Positions 8,220 through 18,108 of a stretch of 64,000 bases of DNA are shown piece after piece. The position numbers and the translations under genes were made by a program. The stretch is from the NCBI GenBank assembly GCA_035628645.1, contig DASPJL010000195.1, positions 62,001-126,000 on the forward strand, read 5' to 3'. Source of the stretch: DASPJL01 sp035628645. GTDB lineage: Bacteria; Bacteroidota; Bacteroidia; Cytophagales; Cyclobacteriaceae. The first letter of the stretch is position 1. Each line of letters opens with the position of its first letter. The notes under the pieces are model-generated. The model worked only from the letters and a program-made list of their open reading frames with translations. It was not told the DNA's origin and searched no databases.

Positions 8220-8993
8220 GTGAATTACCCGAACTTTAAAATCGAAGAATTATTGAAAGACAAGACTTTTCATAATTGGGTTTTCCAATCAAACCCAGTC
8301 GATATAGATTTCTGGAATTCTTATTTATCCGCTAATCCGGACCAGATGGACCTAATTAAGGTAGCCTCCAGGATAATAAAAGGCATTCCTGTATTTGAAG
8401 AAAAAGTTTCAATGGGATATGTACACCTTAATTGGTTAGAACTGGATAATAGAATCAACTATAAAGAAAGGCTAAGATTTTCTCAACGAAATAATGGGTT
8501 AATCAGGTTTTCTGTTGCTGCTGGCATCTTAACATTAGTATTTATTACCATATTTTGTTTTTTTATTATTAAAACGCCTGGGGTCTATTCTACAAGTCAA
8601 GGCGAGAAGAAGAATTTAGTACTGCCGGATCAAACAAGAGTTACCCTTAATCCGAATTCCCTGTTTGTATATTCTAATTATAAAGTGGAGAGTAAATCAG
8701 GAGAAGTTTTTTTAGAAGGAAATGCATTGTTTTCGGTACACCACAAATTTAAAAATCAAACCTATAAATTTGGTCGTGCTTTTAGTTTAAAAATTGAAGA
8801 TGTAGGGACAGAATTTAACATTTCTAATAAAGAAAATTTAACCGATATAATTGTTAATTCAGGCAAACTGAGAATAAACATAGAAGAAACAAGTAAGTCA
8901 TTCTTAATGGTTTCAGGTGACAATATTGTTTTTGAGAAGCAAAAGGATAGGAGGGTTAAAAAAAAATCAAATTCAAAAATCAATACGGTATAA
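8220..8993 (+). CDS. FecR-like anti-sigma/sensor protein, short and without an adjacent sigma gene
   Basis: 257 residues. About 95 N-terminal cytoplasmic residues precede one membrane segment (about 97-117, AAGILTLVFITIFCFFII). The periplasmic FecR domain follows, with LVLPDQTRVTLNPNS, GEVFLEGNALFSV and DVGTEFNIS. FecR proteins pass a TonB-transporter signal to an ECF sigma factor. Here no ECF sigma gene is adjacent, and the protein stops soon after the FecR domain, without the C-terminal DUF4974-type domain common in Bacteroidota homologues (often 320-390 residues). The start is GTG, since the next in-frame ATG is about 43 codons later. It lies 233 nt upstream of susC, which it probably controls. 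Confidence 0.75.
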   Translation: MNYPNFKIEELLKDKTFHNWVFQSNPVDIDFWNSYLSANPDQMDLIKVASRIIKGIPVFEEKVSMGYVHLNWLELDNRINYKERLRFSQRNNGLIRFSVAAGILTLVFITIFCFFIIKTPGVYSTSQGEKKNLVLPDQTRVTLNPNSLFVYSNYKVESKSGEVFLEGNALFSVHHKFKNQTYKFGRAFSLKIEDVGTEFNISNKENLTDIIVNSGKLRINIEETSKSFLMVSGDNIVFEKQKDRRVKKKSNSKINTV

Positions 8994-9074
8994 AAGAAAA
9001 ATAAATTAATTTATAAAATATTACAATTGCAGAAATTATCCATATTATTGGAGAATTATTCTACTGATGTCTAA

Positions 9075-9088
9075 TAAACTAACGATAA
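9075..9088 (+). repeat. 14-bp direct repeat, copy 2 (upstream of susC)
   Basis: Second exact copy of TAAACTAACGATAA, 139 nt before the susC ATG, a similar distance to copy 1 before fecR. It lies in a 233-nt gap (8994-9226) that otherwise shows no terminator and no standard promoter. Confidence 0.4.
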
Positions 9089-9226
9089 AGAAGGTTTACG
9101 GGAACCTTGAATTCAGATAATCTCAATAAATATTTGAAGTACTATCTAAAGCAGACTAAAAACCCGAAAAGGAAAATAAATTTTATTGAAACCCTTTAAG
9201 CAAATTTCTAAAACAAATAATTAATT

Positions 9227-12200
9227 ATGAGAAAGTTTTTACTTATGTCGAAAGTTACACTCTTCTGCCTGTTGTGTAGCTATTCACTAGAGTCCTTTAG
9301 CCAGGCGTTAGCGGCGAATTACCCGCAAATGTCAAAGGACAAGTCACAGGCAGCCAAACCTATGTTTGGTAAGTATCTTGAAATTCCTGTAAAAGGAAGA
9401 GTAATTGGAGAAGATGGTTCAGGTCTTCCCGGAGTAAGTGTTGTAGTAAAAGGAACTACAATTGGTACAGTTACAGATGTTGATGGAAATTATTCCCTTA
9501 ATGTTCCTGATGAAAACTCAGTGCTTTCCTTCTCTTTTATTGGTTACCTTACTGAAGAAGTAACAGTTGGATCTCAAACTACCATTGACATTAACCTTGC
9601 GTTAGATGTAACTTCTCTTTCAGAAGTTGTGGTAACTGGTTACCAAACTCAAAACAGAAGAAGCATTACCGGTGCTGTTTCTACAGTTGCTGCTAAAGAC
9701 CTGGTAGCAATTCCTCAAGGAAACGTAGAACAGCAGTTACAAGGTAGAGTAGCCGGGGTTACCGTTATTACCTCTGGTGCTCCCGGTGCTGCGAGCCAGG
9801 TTAGGGTTCGTGGATTTGGATCATTTACAGGAAATCAACCATTATACATTATAGATGGAGTTCCATACAATGGTGCTGCTAATATCAGTTGGTTAAATTC
9901 AAATGATATCGAAACCACTACCATATTAAAGGATGCTGCAACGGCTTCTGTTTACGGATCTCGTGCTGCTGCCGGAGTAATTGTATACACTACTAAAAAA
10001 GGTAAAGCCGGTAAGTTTAATGTGACTTATGATGGCTCATACGGTACTCAAGTGCCTGGTAAAAGCTACGACATCTTGAATCCTACAGAACAAATGGAGG
10101 CAACAAGACAAGCATTTGTGAATTCAGGTACTTCGACTGAAGATTTTGATCATTTCCAATATGGACAGAACGGAGATTGGCAATTGCCTGATTATATTTT
10201 AGTAGGTGATTTATATGGTGTTAGACAGTCAGACATAACTGGTACACCTAGGCCGGGATATGAAACTGCTGCAGCTAAATTTAATACGCCTGTAAATTAT
10301 GATTTTTCCAAAGGGGGCATATACCAAATATATGGTGCAAACAAATCAGGTACAGATTGGTTTGATGAATTGACAAACCCAGCACCTATCCAAAACCATA
10401 CCTTAGGACTATCAGGCGGAAGCGAAACTGCAAGATATTATGTAGGACTTGGACACTATAATCAACAAGGTATAGTTAAGCATTCTTATTTTAATCGTAC
10501 TTCTCTTAGAGCCAATACTGAATTTAATATCAAAAACAGGGTTCGAATTGGAGAAAATATGACCTTTGTTTTCCGTAAGGATCCTGGGTTTAATAACTTG
10601 AATGAGGGTAGTGCTCTTTCTCATGCTTATAGAATGAATCCTTTAATTCCTGTTTATGACGTTACAGGTACAGGATATGCAGGTACTTTTGCTAAAGGAT
10701 TTAACAACCCAAGAAACCCTATTGCTATTCAAGACAGAAATAAGGATAATTCAGCCAATGCTCTTACTTTATTCGGTAATGTGTATGGAGAAGTTGATAT
10801 CTTAAAAGGGTTAACTTTTAGGTCTAGTTTTGGAGGATACATGAATTACTTCCAAGGCCAAGGTATTACGCAGCGGGAATATGAAAACTCTGAAAATATA
10901 GGTACAGTGCAAATATTTGAGAGTTTTGCCAACTTCAACGGATGGACTTTCACTAATACGCTTAATTTCACTAAGGAATTTGGTATTCATGAAATTAATG
11001 CTTTAGGAGGTATTGAGTCTATTCACGATGGATTTGGACGACAAGTTAATGCTTCTGGTGTGAGCCCATTTACTATAAGCCTTCCTTATCGTTCTGTTAA
11101 CACTACTCAGTCATCAGGTCGTGGAGCTTTCAGTTCCGGCGCTCCAGGAACCAGACTTTATTCTCTTTTTGTAAAAGCTGATTATACACTTAATAGAAAA
11201 TATTTATTGAGTGCAACAGTGAGAAGAGACGGTTCCAGTGCTTTCGGTCCTGAAGAACGTTTTGGTATATTCCCTGCGGTTTCTGCCGGATGGATGCTGT
11301 CAGAAGAAAGTTTCTTACAAAATGTGGCCTTCGTAGACATGTTTAAGATACGTGCAGGTTGGGGTAGAATGGGAAATCAAACAAATGTTGGATTTGAAAA
11401 TCAATTTAATCTTTATACAACCAGTCCTACCACTGCTTCTTATGACATAGGAGGAACCAATAGTACTTTGGCAGAAGGTTTACTTATATCTTCTCTTGCT
11501 AATCCGGCAGGAAGATGGGAAACCAATGAAACTGTTAATGCCGGTTTTGATGCAACATTACTTAATGGAACTTTGGATGTTAATTTAGATTGGTACAACA
11601 AAAAGACAACAGACCTTCTGTTTAGACCTGAGTTACCAGCTGTAGTTGGTGTTGTAGGTATTAGCCCTGCAGTAAATATTGGAAGTATGAAGAATAGTGG
11701 AATTGACCTTCAAATAATTAAAAGAGGATCAATTGGTGAGTTAACCTATTCTGCAGATGTTATTTTCCAAACTTATAAGAATGAGATAACTAAGATTGCC
11801 GATAACGTTCCATTCTTTAGCAACAGTATAGATGGAAGCGGTGTAGGATCTTCCAGAATTGGTTCAGGTTTCACTCGTAATCAGGTAGGTCATTCTGTGT
11901 CTGAATTCTTCGGTTATGAGGTGGAAGGATTGTATCAAACACCTGAAGAGGTAAACGATCCTAATCACGTTCAGGAAGGTGCTGGTTTGGGAAGGTTTAA
12001 ATATAAGGATGTCAATAATGATGGAAAAATAACTCCTGATGACAGAACTTTCTTTGGTAATCCTAATCCCGATTTCACCTACGGCTTGACAATAAAGCTA
12101 GGATATAAGGGATTTGATTTTGAAACCTCTTTTTATGGCGTTCAAGGTGCTGATATCATAAACTATACAAGATGGTTCACCGATTTCTATCCTGGTTTCC

Positions 12201-12571
12201 CTGGAGCTGCTATGAGTAACGATGCTTTATACAATTCATGGACTCCAACAAATACGGGTGCTAAAACTCCAATCCTAGAAAATGTTTCCAACTTTAGTAC
12301 AAATAAAGAAGCAAATTCATATTACATGGAAAATGGATCGTATTTAAGAAACAGAAATCTGCAAATTGGTTACAATCTTCCAGCCGGTATTGCCAGCAAA
12401 ATAGGAATGGAAAGAGCGAAGATTTATATTCAGGGTACAAATTTATTTACCATTACTAAATACAAAGGATTGGATCCGGGTGTTAGTGGTGTGGATACCA
12501 ATTTTGGTATTGATTATGGTAACTATCCTGTAGTTAGACAATTCCTTGTTGGGTTGAGCTTGGGACTATAA
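9227..12571 (+). CDS. susC: SusC/RagA-family TonB-linked outer-membrane transporter
   Basis: 1114 residues. A signal peptide covers about residues 1-28. A carboxypeptidase-regulatory-like beta-sandwich follows at about 54-126 (VKGRVIGEDGSGLPGVSVVVKG, GNYSL, IGY). SEVVVTGY at 132-139 resembles the SusC consensus before the plug domain (about 145-255, with RVRGFGS, PLYIIDGVP and ILKDAATASVYGSRA). The rest is a 22-strand-type barrel ending at a terminal aromatic/Leu strand. It imports a large nutrient through the outer membrane with TonB energy, with SusD as the lid. No glycoside hydrolase is nearby, so the substrate is unknown. The upstream FecR suggests trans-envelope regulation. Confidence 0.95.
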   Translation: MRKFLLMSKVTLFCLLCSYSLESFSQALAANYPQMSKDKSQAAKPMFGKYLEIPVKGRVIGEDGSGLPGVSVVVKGTTIGTVTDVDGNYSLNVPDENSVLSFSFIGYLTEEVTVGSQTTIDINLALDVTSLSEVVVTGYQTQNRRSITGAVSTVAAKDLVAIPQGNVEQQLQGRVAGVTVITSGAPGAASQVRVRGFGSFTGNQPLYIIDGVPYNGAANISWLNSNDIETTTILKDAATASVYGSRAAAGVIVYTTKKGKAGKFNVTYDGSYGTQVPGKSYDILNPTEQMEATRQAFVNSGTSTEDFDHFQYGQNGDWQLPDYILVGDLYGVRQSDITGTPRPGYETAAAKFNTPVNYDFSKGGIYQIYGANKSGTDWFDELTNPAPIQNHTLGLSGGSETARYYVGLGHYNQQGIVKHSYFNRTSLRANTEFNIKNRVRIGENMTFVFRKDPGFNNLNEGSALSHAYRMNPLIPVYDVTGTGYAGTFAKGFNNPRNPIAIQDRNKDNSANALTLFGNVYGEVDILKGLTFRSSFGGYMNYFQGQGITQREYENSENIGTVQIFESFANFNGWTFTNTLNFTKEFGIHEINALGGIESIHDGFGRQVNASGVSPFTISLPYRSVNTTQSSGRGAFSSGAPGTRLYSLFVKADYTLNRKYLLSATVRRDGSSAFGPEERFGIFPAVSAGWMLSEESFLQNVAFVDMFKIRAGWGRMGNQTNVGFENQFNLYTTSPTTASYDIGGTNSTLAEGLLISSLANPAGRWETNETVNAGFDATLLNGTLDVNLDWYNKKTTDLLFRPELPAVVGVVGISPAVNIGSMKNSGIDLQIIKRGSIGELTYSADVIFQTYKNEITKIADNVPFFSNSIDGSGVGSSRIGSGFTRNQVGHSVSEFFGYEVEGLYQTPEEVNDPNHVQEGAGLGRFKYKDVNNDGKITPDDRTFFGNPNPDFTYGLTIKLGYKGFDFETSFYGVQGADIINYTRWFTDFYPGFPGAAMSNDALYNSWTPTNTGAKTPILENVSNFSTNKEANSYYMENGSYLRNRNLQIGYNLPAGIASKIGMERAKIYIQGTNLFTITKYKGLDPGVSGVDTNFGIDYGNYPVVRQFLVGLSLGL

Positions 12572-12606
12572 TAATTTTTGTTTATTAAAATATTAATAAT
12601 TGAAAT

Positions 12607-14388
12607 ATGAAAAAATTTATAAAAAAAGGTTTTCTTTTACTGATACCTGCCGTAATGCTTTCGGTTTGGTCATGTAAAGAGGAGTTTTTGGAGCAGGATC
12701 CACTCGGTCAGTTGAGTGATTCTGACGTTCAGACAAAACTAGGAGCCGAAGAATTGGTTATTGGTGCTTATGCAATGTTGGATGGGGTTTTCAATGGTAA
12801 TGGCCCAGGACAATGGTCAGCTTCTGGTACTAACTGGGTTTACGGTAGCGTGGCAGGTGGTGATGCTCACAAAGGTTCTAACCAAGGTGATCAATCTGAT
12901 ATCAATCCAATCGAGCGATACGAATACAATGCAACCAATCCATACTTTAATGCCAAATGGCAAGCTGTATATCAAGGAGTAGGAAGGGCTAATGCGGCGA
13001 TAAGGGCTATAAACGGATTAGATGAAGAAGCTATTTCTGCTGCTGACAAAAAGAGCTTATTGGCGCAGGCCATCTTTTTGAGAGGCCACTACCATTTCGA
13101 AGCAAAGAGAATGTGGAATAAAATTCCTTATGTAGATGAAACGGTTACTTATGCAGAAGGAAATTACAATGTGCCAAATACATTGCCAGATGCTGAAATT
13201 TGGGCTAAAATTCAGGCAGATTTTCAACATGCGTATGATAATTTAGATGGAACTCTTGCTGCACCATATAATCAGATTGGTCGTGTGAATAAATGGGCTG
13301 CGGGAGCTTACTTAGGTAAAGTTTTATTGTATCAGGGCAAACATGGCGAAGCCAAAGCTGTTTTTGATCAGGTAATTGCAAATGGTACGGACGCTACAGG
13401 AGATAAATACAAATTGGCTCCTCAATTCCATTATAATTTTAATGTTGCTTTTGAAAATGGCGCTGGATATGACGGAACTGAATCTGTGTTTGCAATTCAG
13501 GCTTCTTTAGCAGGCGGCGTTTATCTTGATGCTAATTATGACCTTATCTTAAATGGTCCTGCTGGTCCTGGCGCTCCGGGATGTTGTGGATTCTTTCAAC
13601 CTAGCTTCGAATTAGCCAATTCATATAGGGTAAGTCCAGGAGGACTTCCTTTGACTCCTGCTGAGTATAATGGTGCTCAAAAACTAGTAACTGACTTTGG
13701 AATTGAGTCTAACCAGGCGTTTACTCCAGATGCAGGTCCATTAGATCCTCGTTTGGATTGGACAGTAGGTAGAAGAGGTATTCCTTATCTTGATTACGGT
13801 ATCAACCCTGGAAACTCTTGGGTTCGTGATAGAAGTAATGCAGGGCCTTATGCTTCAATTAAACATATTCATTATAAAGGTGAACTAGGTGAAACTGCAG
13901 GTGGTGCAAGTTGGGGAGAACCGATTAATGCGCTTAATTATAATCTGATCAGGTTTGCAGACGTGCTTTTAATGGCCGCTGAGTGCGAAATGGAAGCAGG
14001 AGACCCTAATGTAGCCCTGGGTTATGTTAATCAAATTCGTTTGAGAGCTTCCAATCCTGATGGTTTTGTAAAAACGTTGGACGGTTCAGCTCCTGCTGCG
14101 AATTATGTAATTTCACAATATGCAGCAGGCTCTTTTGCTGACAAGACTTTTGGAGTAAATGCTATCCGTTTCGAAAGAAAGCTTGAGCTTGCCATGGAAG
14201 GTCATAGATTCTTTGATCTTGTCAGGTGGGGTATTGCCGGAGAGGTGTTAAATGCTTATATAGCTGTCGAGAACCAATATATTAATACATTAGATGGGGC
14301 ATCATTTGATGAACCTACTGACAACTACTATCCTATTCCTCAAACCCAAATTGATTTACAAAATGGTGCTTTAGAGCAAAATAGATAA
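12607..14388 (+). CDS. susD: SusD/RagB-family nutrient-binding lipoprotein
   Basis: 593 residues. The signal peptide ends in a lipobox with Cys23 (LSVWSC), followed by KEE, which fits the acidic export signal that sends Bacteroidota lipoproteins to the cell surface. The N-terminal TPR-like helices include the family features ILRGHYHFEAKRMW and VPYVDETVTY-like stretches. The C-terminal RagB/SusD part has NYNLIRFADVLLMAAECEMEAG, then FERKLELAMEGHRFFDLVRWG, and ends in YYPIPQTQIDLQNGALEQN, all typical of SusD. It binds ligand at the surface above the SusC barrel. It starts 35 nt after susC, in the same transcript. Confidence 0.95.
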   Translation: MKKFIKKGFLLLIPAVMLSVWSCKEEFLEQDPLGQLSDSDVQTKLGAEELVIGAYAMLDGVFNGNGPGQWSASGTNWVYGSVAGGDAHKGSNQGDQSDINPIERYEYNATNPYFNAKWQAVYQGVGRANAAIRAINGLDEEAISAADKKSLLAQAIFLRGHYHFEAKRMWNKIPYVDETVTYAEGNYNVPNTLPDAEIWAKIQADFQHAYDNLDGTLAAPYNQIGRVNKWAAGAYLGKVLLYQGKHGEAKAVFDQVIANGTDATGDKYKLAPQFHYNFNVAFENGAGYDGTESVFAIQASLAGGVYLDANYDLILNGPAGPGAPGCCGFFQPSFELANSYRVSPGGLPLTPAEYNGAQKLVTDFGIESNQAFTPDAGPLDPRLDWTVGRRGIPYLDYGINPGNSWVRDRSNAGPYASIKHIHYKGELGETAGGASWGEPINALNYNLIRFADVLLMAAECEMEAGDPNVALGYVNQIRLRASNPDGFVKTLDGSAPAANYVISQYAAGSFADKTFGVNAIRFERKLELAMEGHRFFDLVRWGIAGEVLNAYIAVENQYINTLDGASFDEPTDNYYPIPQTQIDLQNGALEQNR

Positions 14389-14405
14389 TAGTAAAATACT
14401 TTAAA

Positions 14406-14443
14406 AAAAGGACTTTTCCTGAAAAGGAAAGTCCTTTTTTTTT
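14406..14443 (+). terminator. Rho-independent terminator after susD
   Basis: An 8-bp stem (14409-14416 with 14428-14435, arm AGGACTTT), extended by three inner pairs across one bulged base and closed by a 4-nt loop, is followed by nine T at 14435-14443. It separates susCD from the following FG-GAP genes, at least partly. Confidence 0.85.
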
Positions 14444-14520
14444 GCCCCAATATTGCTCATTTATAGATTATTAATCCGGCATAATATCTATTTTTATTAG
14501 TTTCCTCTTTTGCTTTTTTT

Positions 14521-14528
14521 TATTTTTG
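14521..14528 (+). promoter_or_regulatory. Candidate -7 promoter element before the FG-GAP gene
   Basis: TATTTTTG matches the Bacteroidota -7 consensus TAnnTTTG, 19 nt before the ATG at 14548. No TTTG is found at the expected -33 position, so this is only half a promoter match. Together with the terminator just upstream, it suggests the FG-GAP genes can be transcribed independently of susCD. Confidence 0.4.
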
Positions 14529-14547
14529 TTCCTTTATTTAAAAAAAT

Positions 14548-17500
14548 ATGAAAGCTAATCTTAATTTCTTTTTTCTTGGATTGAGTGTATTCTTAATTTT
14601 TTCCTGTAATCAGTCAAAGTCTACCTTATTTAAGCTCGTTTCATCTGAACATTCAGGAATTGATTTTGAAAATACAATTTATGAAAGTGATTCTTTCAAT
14701 GTTATCACCGAGGAATACATTTATAACGGAGGAGGAGTTGGAGTGGGGGATTTTAACAATGATGGCTTCCCTGACCTTTATTTTACCGGAAATATGGTTT
14801 CTAATAAATTATATCTTAATGAGGGAAACCTACGGTTTAAAGATATTACTGAAGTGGCTAGGGTAAATGGTGAAGGAAAGTGGTGTTCAGGGGTAGCCGT
14901 AATTGATATTAACCAGGATGGATGGAATGATATTTATGTGGCGTCTACATTAAAAAAGGACTCATTGAGTCGAAGGAACTTACTTTATGTTAATCAAGGT
15001 CTCAATGAAGAGAATATTCCGACCTTTAAGGAATCGGCTTCGGAATATGGAATAGCCGACCATGGTAATTCCACAAATGCTGCTTTCTTTGACTATGATA
15101 AAGATGGGGATGTGGATCTGTACGTTTTGACGAACGTAATCAGCGAAAAAATTCCTGTAATGTTTAGAGACCAAATTGTTGATGGAACTGCTGTCAACAA
15201 TGACAGGCTTTACAGAAATAATGGGAATGGCACTTTTACAAATGTGTCTGTAGAAGCGGGAATTTTGATGGAAGGTTATGGACTTGGCGTTGCTATATCA
15301 GATATAAACCTTGATGGTTGGCCAGATATTTATGTAGCCAATGATTATATATCTAATGACTTATTGTATATAAATAATCAGGATGGGACTTTTACAAATA
15401 AGATCACTGATTATATTAAACACACTTGTTTCTCTTCCATGGGGACTGATGTGGTAGACATAAATAATGATGGTTTTGTTGACATCATTTCTTTGGATAT
15501 GTTACCGGAAAACAACATAAGAAAAAAGATGATGGTAAAGGATAATAACTATATCACCTATGTCAATTTTGACCGTTATAATTATCAGCATCAGTATGTT
15601 AGGAATGTTTTACAGTTAAATCAAGGGATGAGTCCTAGTGGTCATCCGGTTTTTAGTGAAGTGGGGCAATTTGCCGGAATTTATCAAACGGATTGGAGCT
15701 GGACTCCACTTGTTGCTGATTTTGATAATGACGGACTTAGAGATTTAATTGTTACAAATGGCTACCCCAAAGATGTTACTGACCGAGATTTTGCTGTTTA
15801 TAGAGCAGGTAATGCCGGTGCTGTTTCAAGTAATCTTAAATTGGCTGGACTGGTTCCTGAAGTAAAAATTTCTAACTACGGATTCAAAAATAAAGGAAAT
15901 GTAAACTTTGAGAACAACACCACAGACTGGGGGCTGGATGTTCCCTCTTTTTCCAACGGCGCTGTTTATGCTGATTTAGATAATGATGGTGATTTGGATG
16001 TGGTAATAAACAATATCAATCAAGAAGCCTTCTTATTTAAGAATCAACTGTATGATGTAAAATCTGAGGATCAAAATCATTTCCTAAGAATTGAATTGAA
16101 AGGGAATAATCCTAAAAGCAACATTTTGGGGACCAAGCTAAGAATTTGGTATGACAATGGGAAGACCCAGTTTTACGAGCACTCTCCATATAGGGGATAT
16201 CTTTCAACCATTGAAAATGCGGCACATTTTGGACTAGGTACATCTAATGATATTGATTCGATTCAAATTTATTGGCCCAATGGTGATTATCAGTTTTTAA
16301 CAAATGTGAAAGCAGACCAAAAGATTGTTATAGACCAAAAATCCAGTGGGCAAAAATTAGCTTTTCAACCTGCTAACTCATCTAATACCCCTCATTTTAA
16401 GGAAGTTTCCTCTGAGTTTAATATTAAACTCAAACATAAGGAAGCAGATAGAATAGACTTTAACTTACAAAGAACAATGCCTCATAAGCTTTCCCAGTTA
16501 GGGCCGGGTATATCTGTAGGAGATATTGATGGCAACGGCTTGGACGACTTTTATTTGGGAGGTTCTGCTGGCAAAAAGGGATGTTTTTTTATTCAATCAG
16601 ATAATGGAACTTTTACTTTGGATTCTTTAAGAATTCAGGACAATATGCATAGTCAGGAGGATATGGGAAGTTTATTTTTTGATGCAGATAGTGACAATGA
16701 TTTGGACCTTTATGTAGTTAGCGGAAGTTATGAATTTGATTCAGAGTCCCCTCTTCTAGTGGATAAATTTTACAGAAATTCAGGGAAAGGCTTTTTTGCT
16801 TTGGATACCACTGCAATTCCAGAAGTTGCCTCATCAGGTTCATGTGTCAGGGCAGCAGATTTTGATAAAGATGGGGATTTGGATCTGTTTGTAGCGGGTA
16901 GAGTGATTCCTGCCAAATATCCCATGGCGCCTTCTAGTTATATTTTGAAGAATGATGGTGGAAAATTTATTGATGCCACTAAAGACATTTGCCCTGGGTT
17001 AACAAATTTGGGAATGGTAAGCGACGCGCTTTGGACTGATTTTGATAATGATAATCAAATAGATTTAATTATTGCTGGGGAATGGATGCCTATTACTTTT
17101 TACAAAAACTCAAGTGGGGTATTAAAGAATGTAACGGAACAATCTGGTATCGGAGAGTTAATAGGGTGGTGGAACAGTTTAAGTCCAGGGGATTTTGATA
17201 ATGATGGTGACATGGATTATTTAGCAGGAAATTTAGGGCAAAACACACACTATACAGCTTCAAAGGAACATCCGTTAAGTGTTTATGCTAAAGATTTTGA
17301 TAATAATGGAAGGTTTAAAGCAATATTAAGCTGTTATATAAAAGATGATAAGGGGGAAATGAAGCCTTTTCCAATGCCTACACGAGATGATTTGGTTATT
17401 CAAATGCCTTCTATAAAAAAGAAGTTTTCCACTTACGGAGCATATTCAACTGCAACAATAAATGAAGTGCTAACTCCTGCTGAAAGAGAAGGAGCCATTA

Positions 17501-18102
17501 TTTTAAGCGCTAATTATTTTTCTTCCAGCTATATAGAGAATCTGGGAGCGGGTAAGTTTAAAATAACTGAATTACCACAAGAGGTTCAGTACGCTCCTGT
17601 TTTTGGTATGATTAGTAACGATTTTGACAACGATGGAAATCTTGACGCATTGATTGTAGGAAACGATTATGGAACTGAAGTTTTCACCGGAAGATACGAT
17701 GCCATGATTGGTTTGTATTTAAAAGGAGATGGGAAAGGGAAATTCTCTTCAATACCGGTATCCAAAAGTGGTTTTTTTGTAGACGGAGATGCAAAAGGAA
17801 TGGCTGAACTTTATACGAAAAAAGGTGAAAAACTAATTATTGTTACTCAAAACAGAGATAGCCTTAAAGTTTTTTCTAAAATTGGAAAGGCCAAAGAGGT
17901 AAATAATCCGAATATTCTACCTCTTAATAGTAATGATTCATGGGCAGAATTAACATTTAACGATGGGAAAAAACAGAAGGTGGAGTTCTATTATGGATCT
18001 ACATACCTGTCCCAGTCTTCCAGAAAATTTGAGATACAGCCTAATCTTGAATCTATAGATATATTTCAATTTTCAGGCGAAAAACGAACAATTAAATTTT
18101 AA
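14548..18102 (+). CDS. CRTAC1-type FG-GAP/VCBS repeat lipoprotein with ASPIC-UnbV domain
   Basis: 1184 residues. The lipoprotein signal has Cys20 (LIFSC). About 13-14 calcium-binding-type D-x-[DN]-x-[DN]-G/N repeats (for example DFNNDGFPDLYF, DYDKDGDVDLYV, DFDNDGDMDYLA) run through two stretches. This predicts two large beta-propellers flanking a middle ASPIC/UnbV-like segment (about residues 525-600: NPKSNILGTKLRIWYDNG, then FGLG and IQIYWPNG). Such proteins are extracytoplasmic and often sit beside SusCD pairs in Bacteroidota, but their function is not established. A surface-exposed binding or adhesion role is inferred. The next gene starts 6 nt downstream and shares the FG-GAP theme. Confidence 0.85.
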   Translation: MKANLNFFFLGLSVFLIFSCNQSKSTLFKLVSSEHSGIDFENTIYESDSFNVITEEYIYNGGGVGVGDFNNDGFPDLYFTGNMVSNKLYLNEGNLRFKDITEVARVNGEGKWCSGVAVIDINQDGWNDIYVASTLKKDSLSRRNLLYVNQGLNEENIPTFKESASEYGIADHGNSTNAAFFDYDKDGDVDLYVLTNVISEKIPVMFRDQIVDGTAVNNDRLYRNNGNGTFTNVSVEAGILMEGYGLGVAISDINLDGWPDIYVANDYISNDLLYINNQDGTFTNKITDYIKHTCFSSMGTDVVDINNDGFVDIISLDMLPENNIRKKMMVKDNNYITYVNFDRYNYQHQYVRNVLQLNQGMSPSGHPVFSEVGQFAGIYQTDWSWTPLVADFDNDGLRDLIVTNGYPKDVTDRDFAVYRAGNAGAVSSNLKLAGLVPEVKISNYGFKNKGNVNFENNTTDWGLDVPSFSNGAVYADLDNDGDLDVVINNINQEAFLFKNQLYDVKSEDQNHFLRIELKGNNPKSNILGTKLRIWYDNGKTQFYEHSPYRGYLSTIENAAHFGLGTSNDIDSIQIYWPNGDYQFLTNVKADQKIVIDQKSSGQKLAFQPANSSNTPHFKEVSSEFNIKLKHKEADRIDFNLQRTMPHKLSQLGPGISVGDIDGNGLDDFYLGGSAGKKGCFFIQSDNGTFTLDSLRIQDNMHSQEDMGSLFFDADSDNDLDLYVVSGSYEFDSESPLLVDKFYRNSGKGFFALDTTAIPEVASSGSCVRAADFDKDGDLDLFVAGRVIPAKYPMAPSSYILKNDGGKFIDATKDICPGLTNLGMVSDALWTDFDNDNQIDLIIAGEWMPITFYKNSSGVLKNVTEQSGIGELIGWWNSLSPGDFDNDGDMDYLAGNLGQNTHYTASKEHPLSVYAKDFDNNGRFKAILSCYIKDDKGEMKPFPMPTRDDLVIQMPSIKKKFSTYGAYSTATINEVLTPAEREGAIILSANYFSSSYIENLGAGKFKITELPQEVQYAPVFGMISNDFDNDGNLDALIVGNDYGTEVFTGRYDAMIGLYLKGDGKGKFSSIPVSKSGFFVDGDAKGMAELYTKKGEKLIIVTQNRDSLKVFSKIGKAKEVNNPNILPLNSNDSWAELTFNDGKKQKVEFYYGSTYLSQSSRKFEIQPNLESIDIFQFSGEKRTIKF

Positions 18103-18108
18103 TATTCG

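Noticed and set aside
9107..9199. Short frame starting at TTG between fecR and susC (about 30 residues, basic)
   Set aside because: No ATG, no recognised family, and in AT-rich DNA such frames arise by chance.
14660..14866. Second frame inside the FG-GAP gene
   Set aside because: It is in a different frame of a gene with clear repeat motifs and has no motifs of its own.
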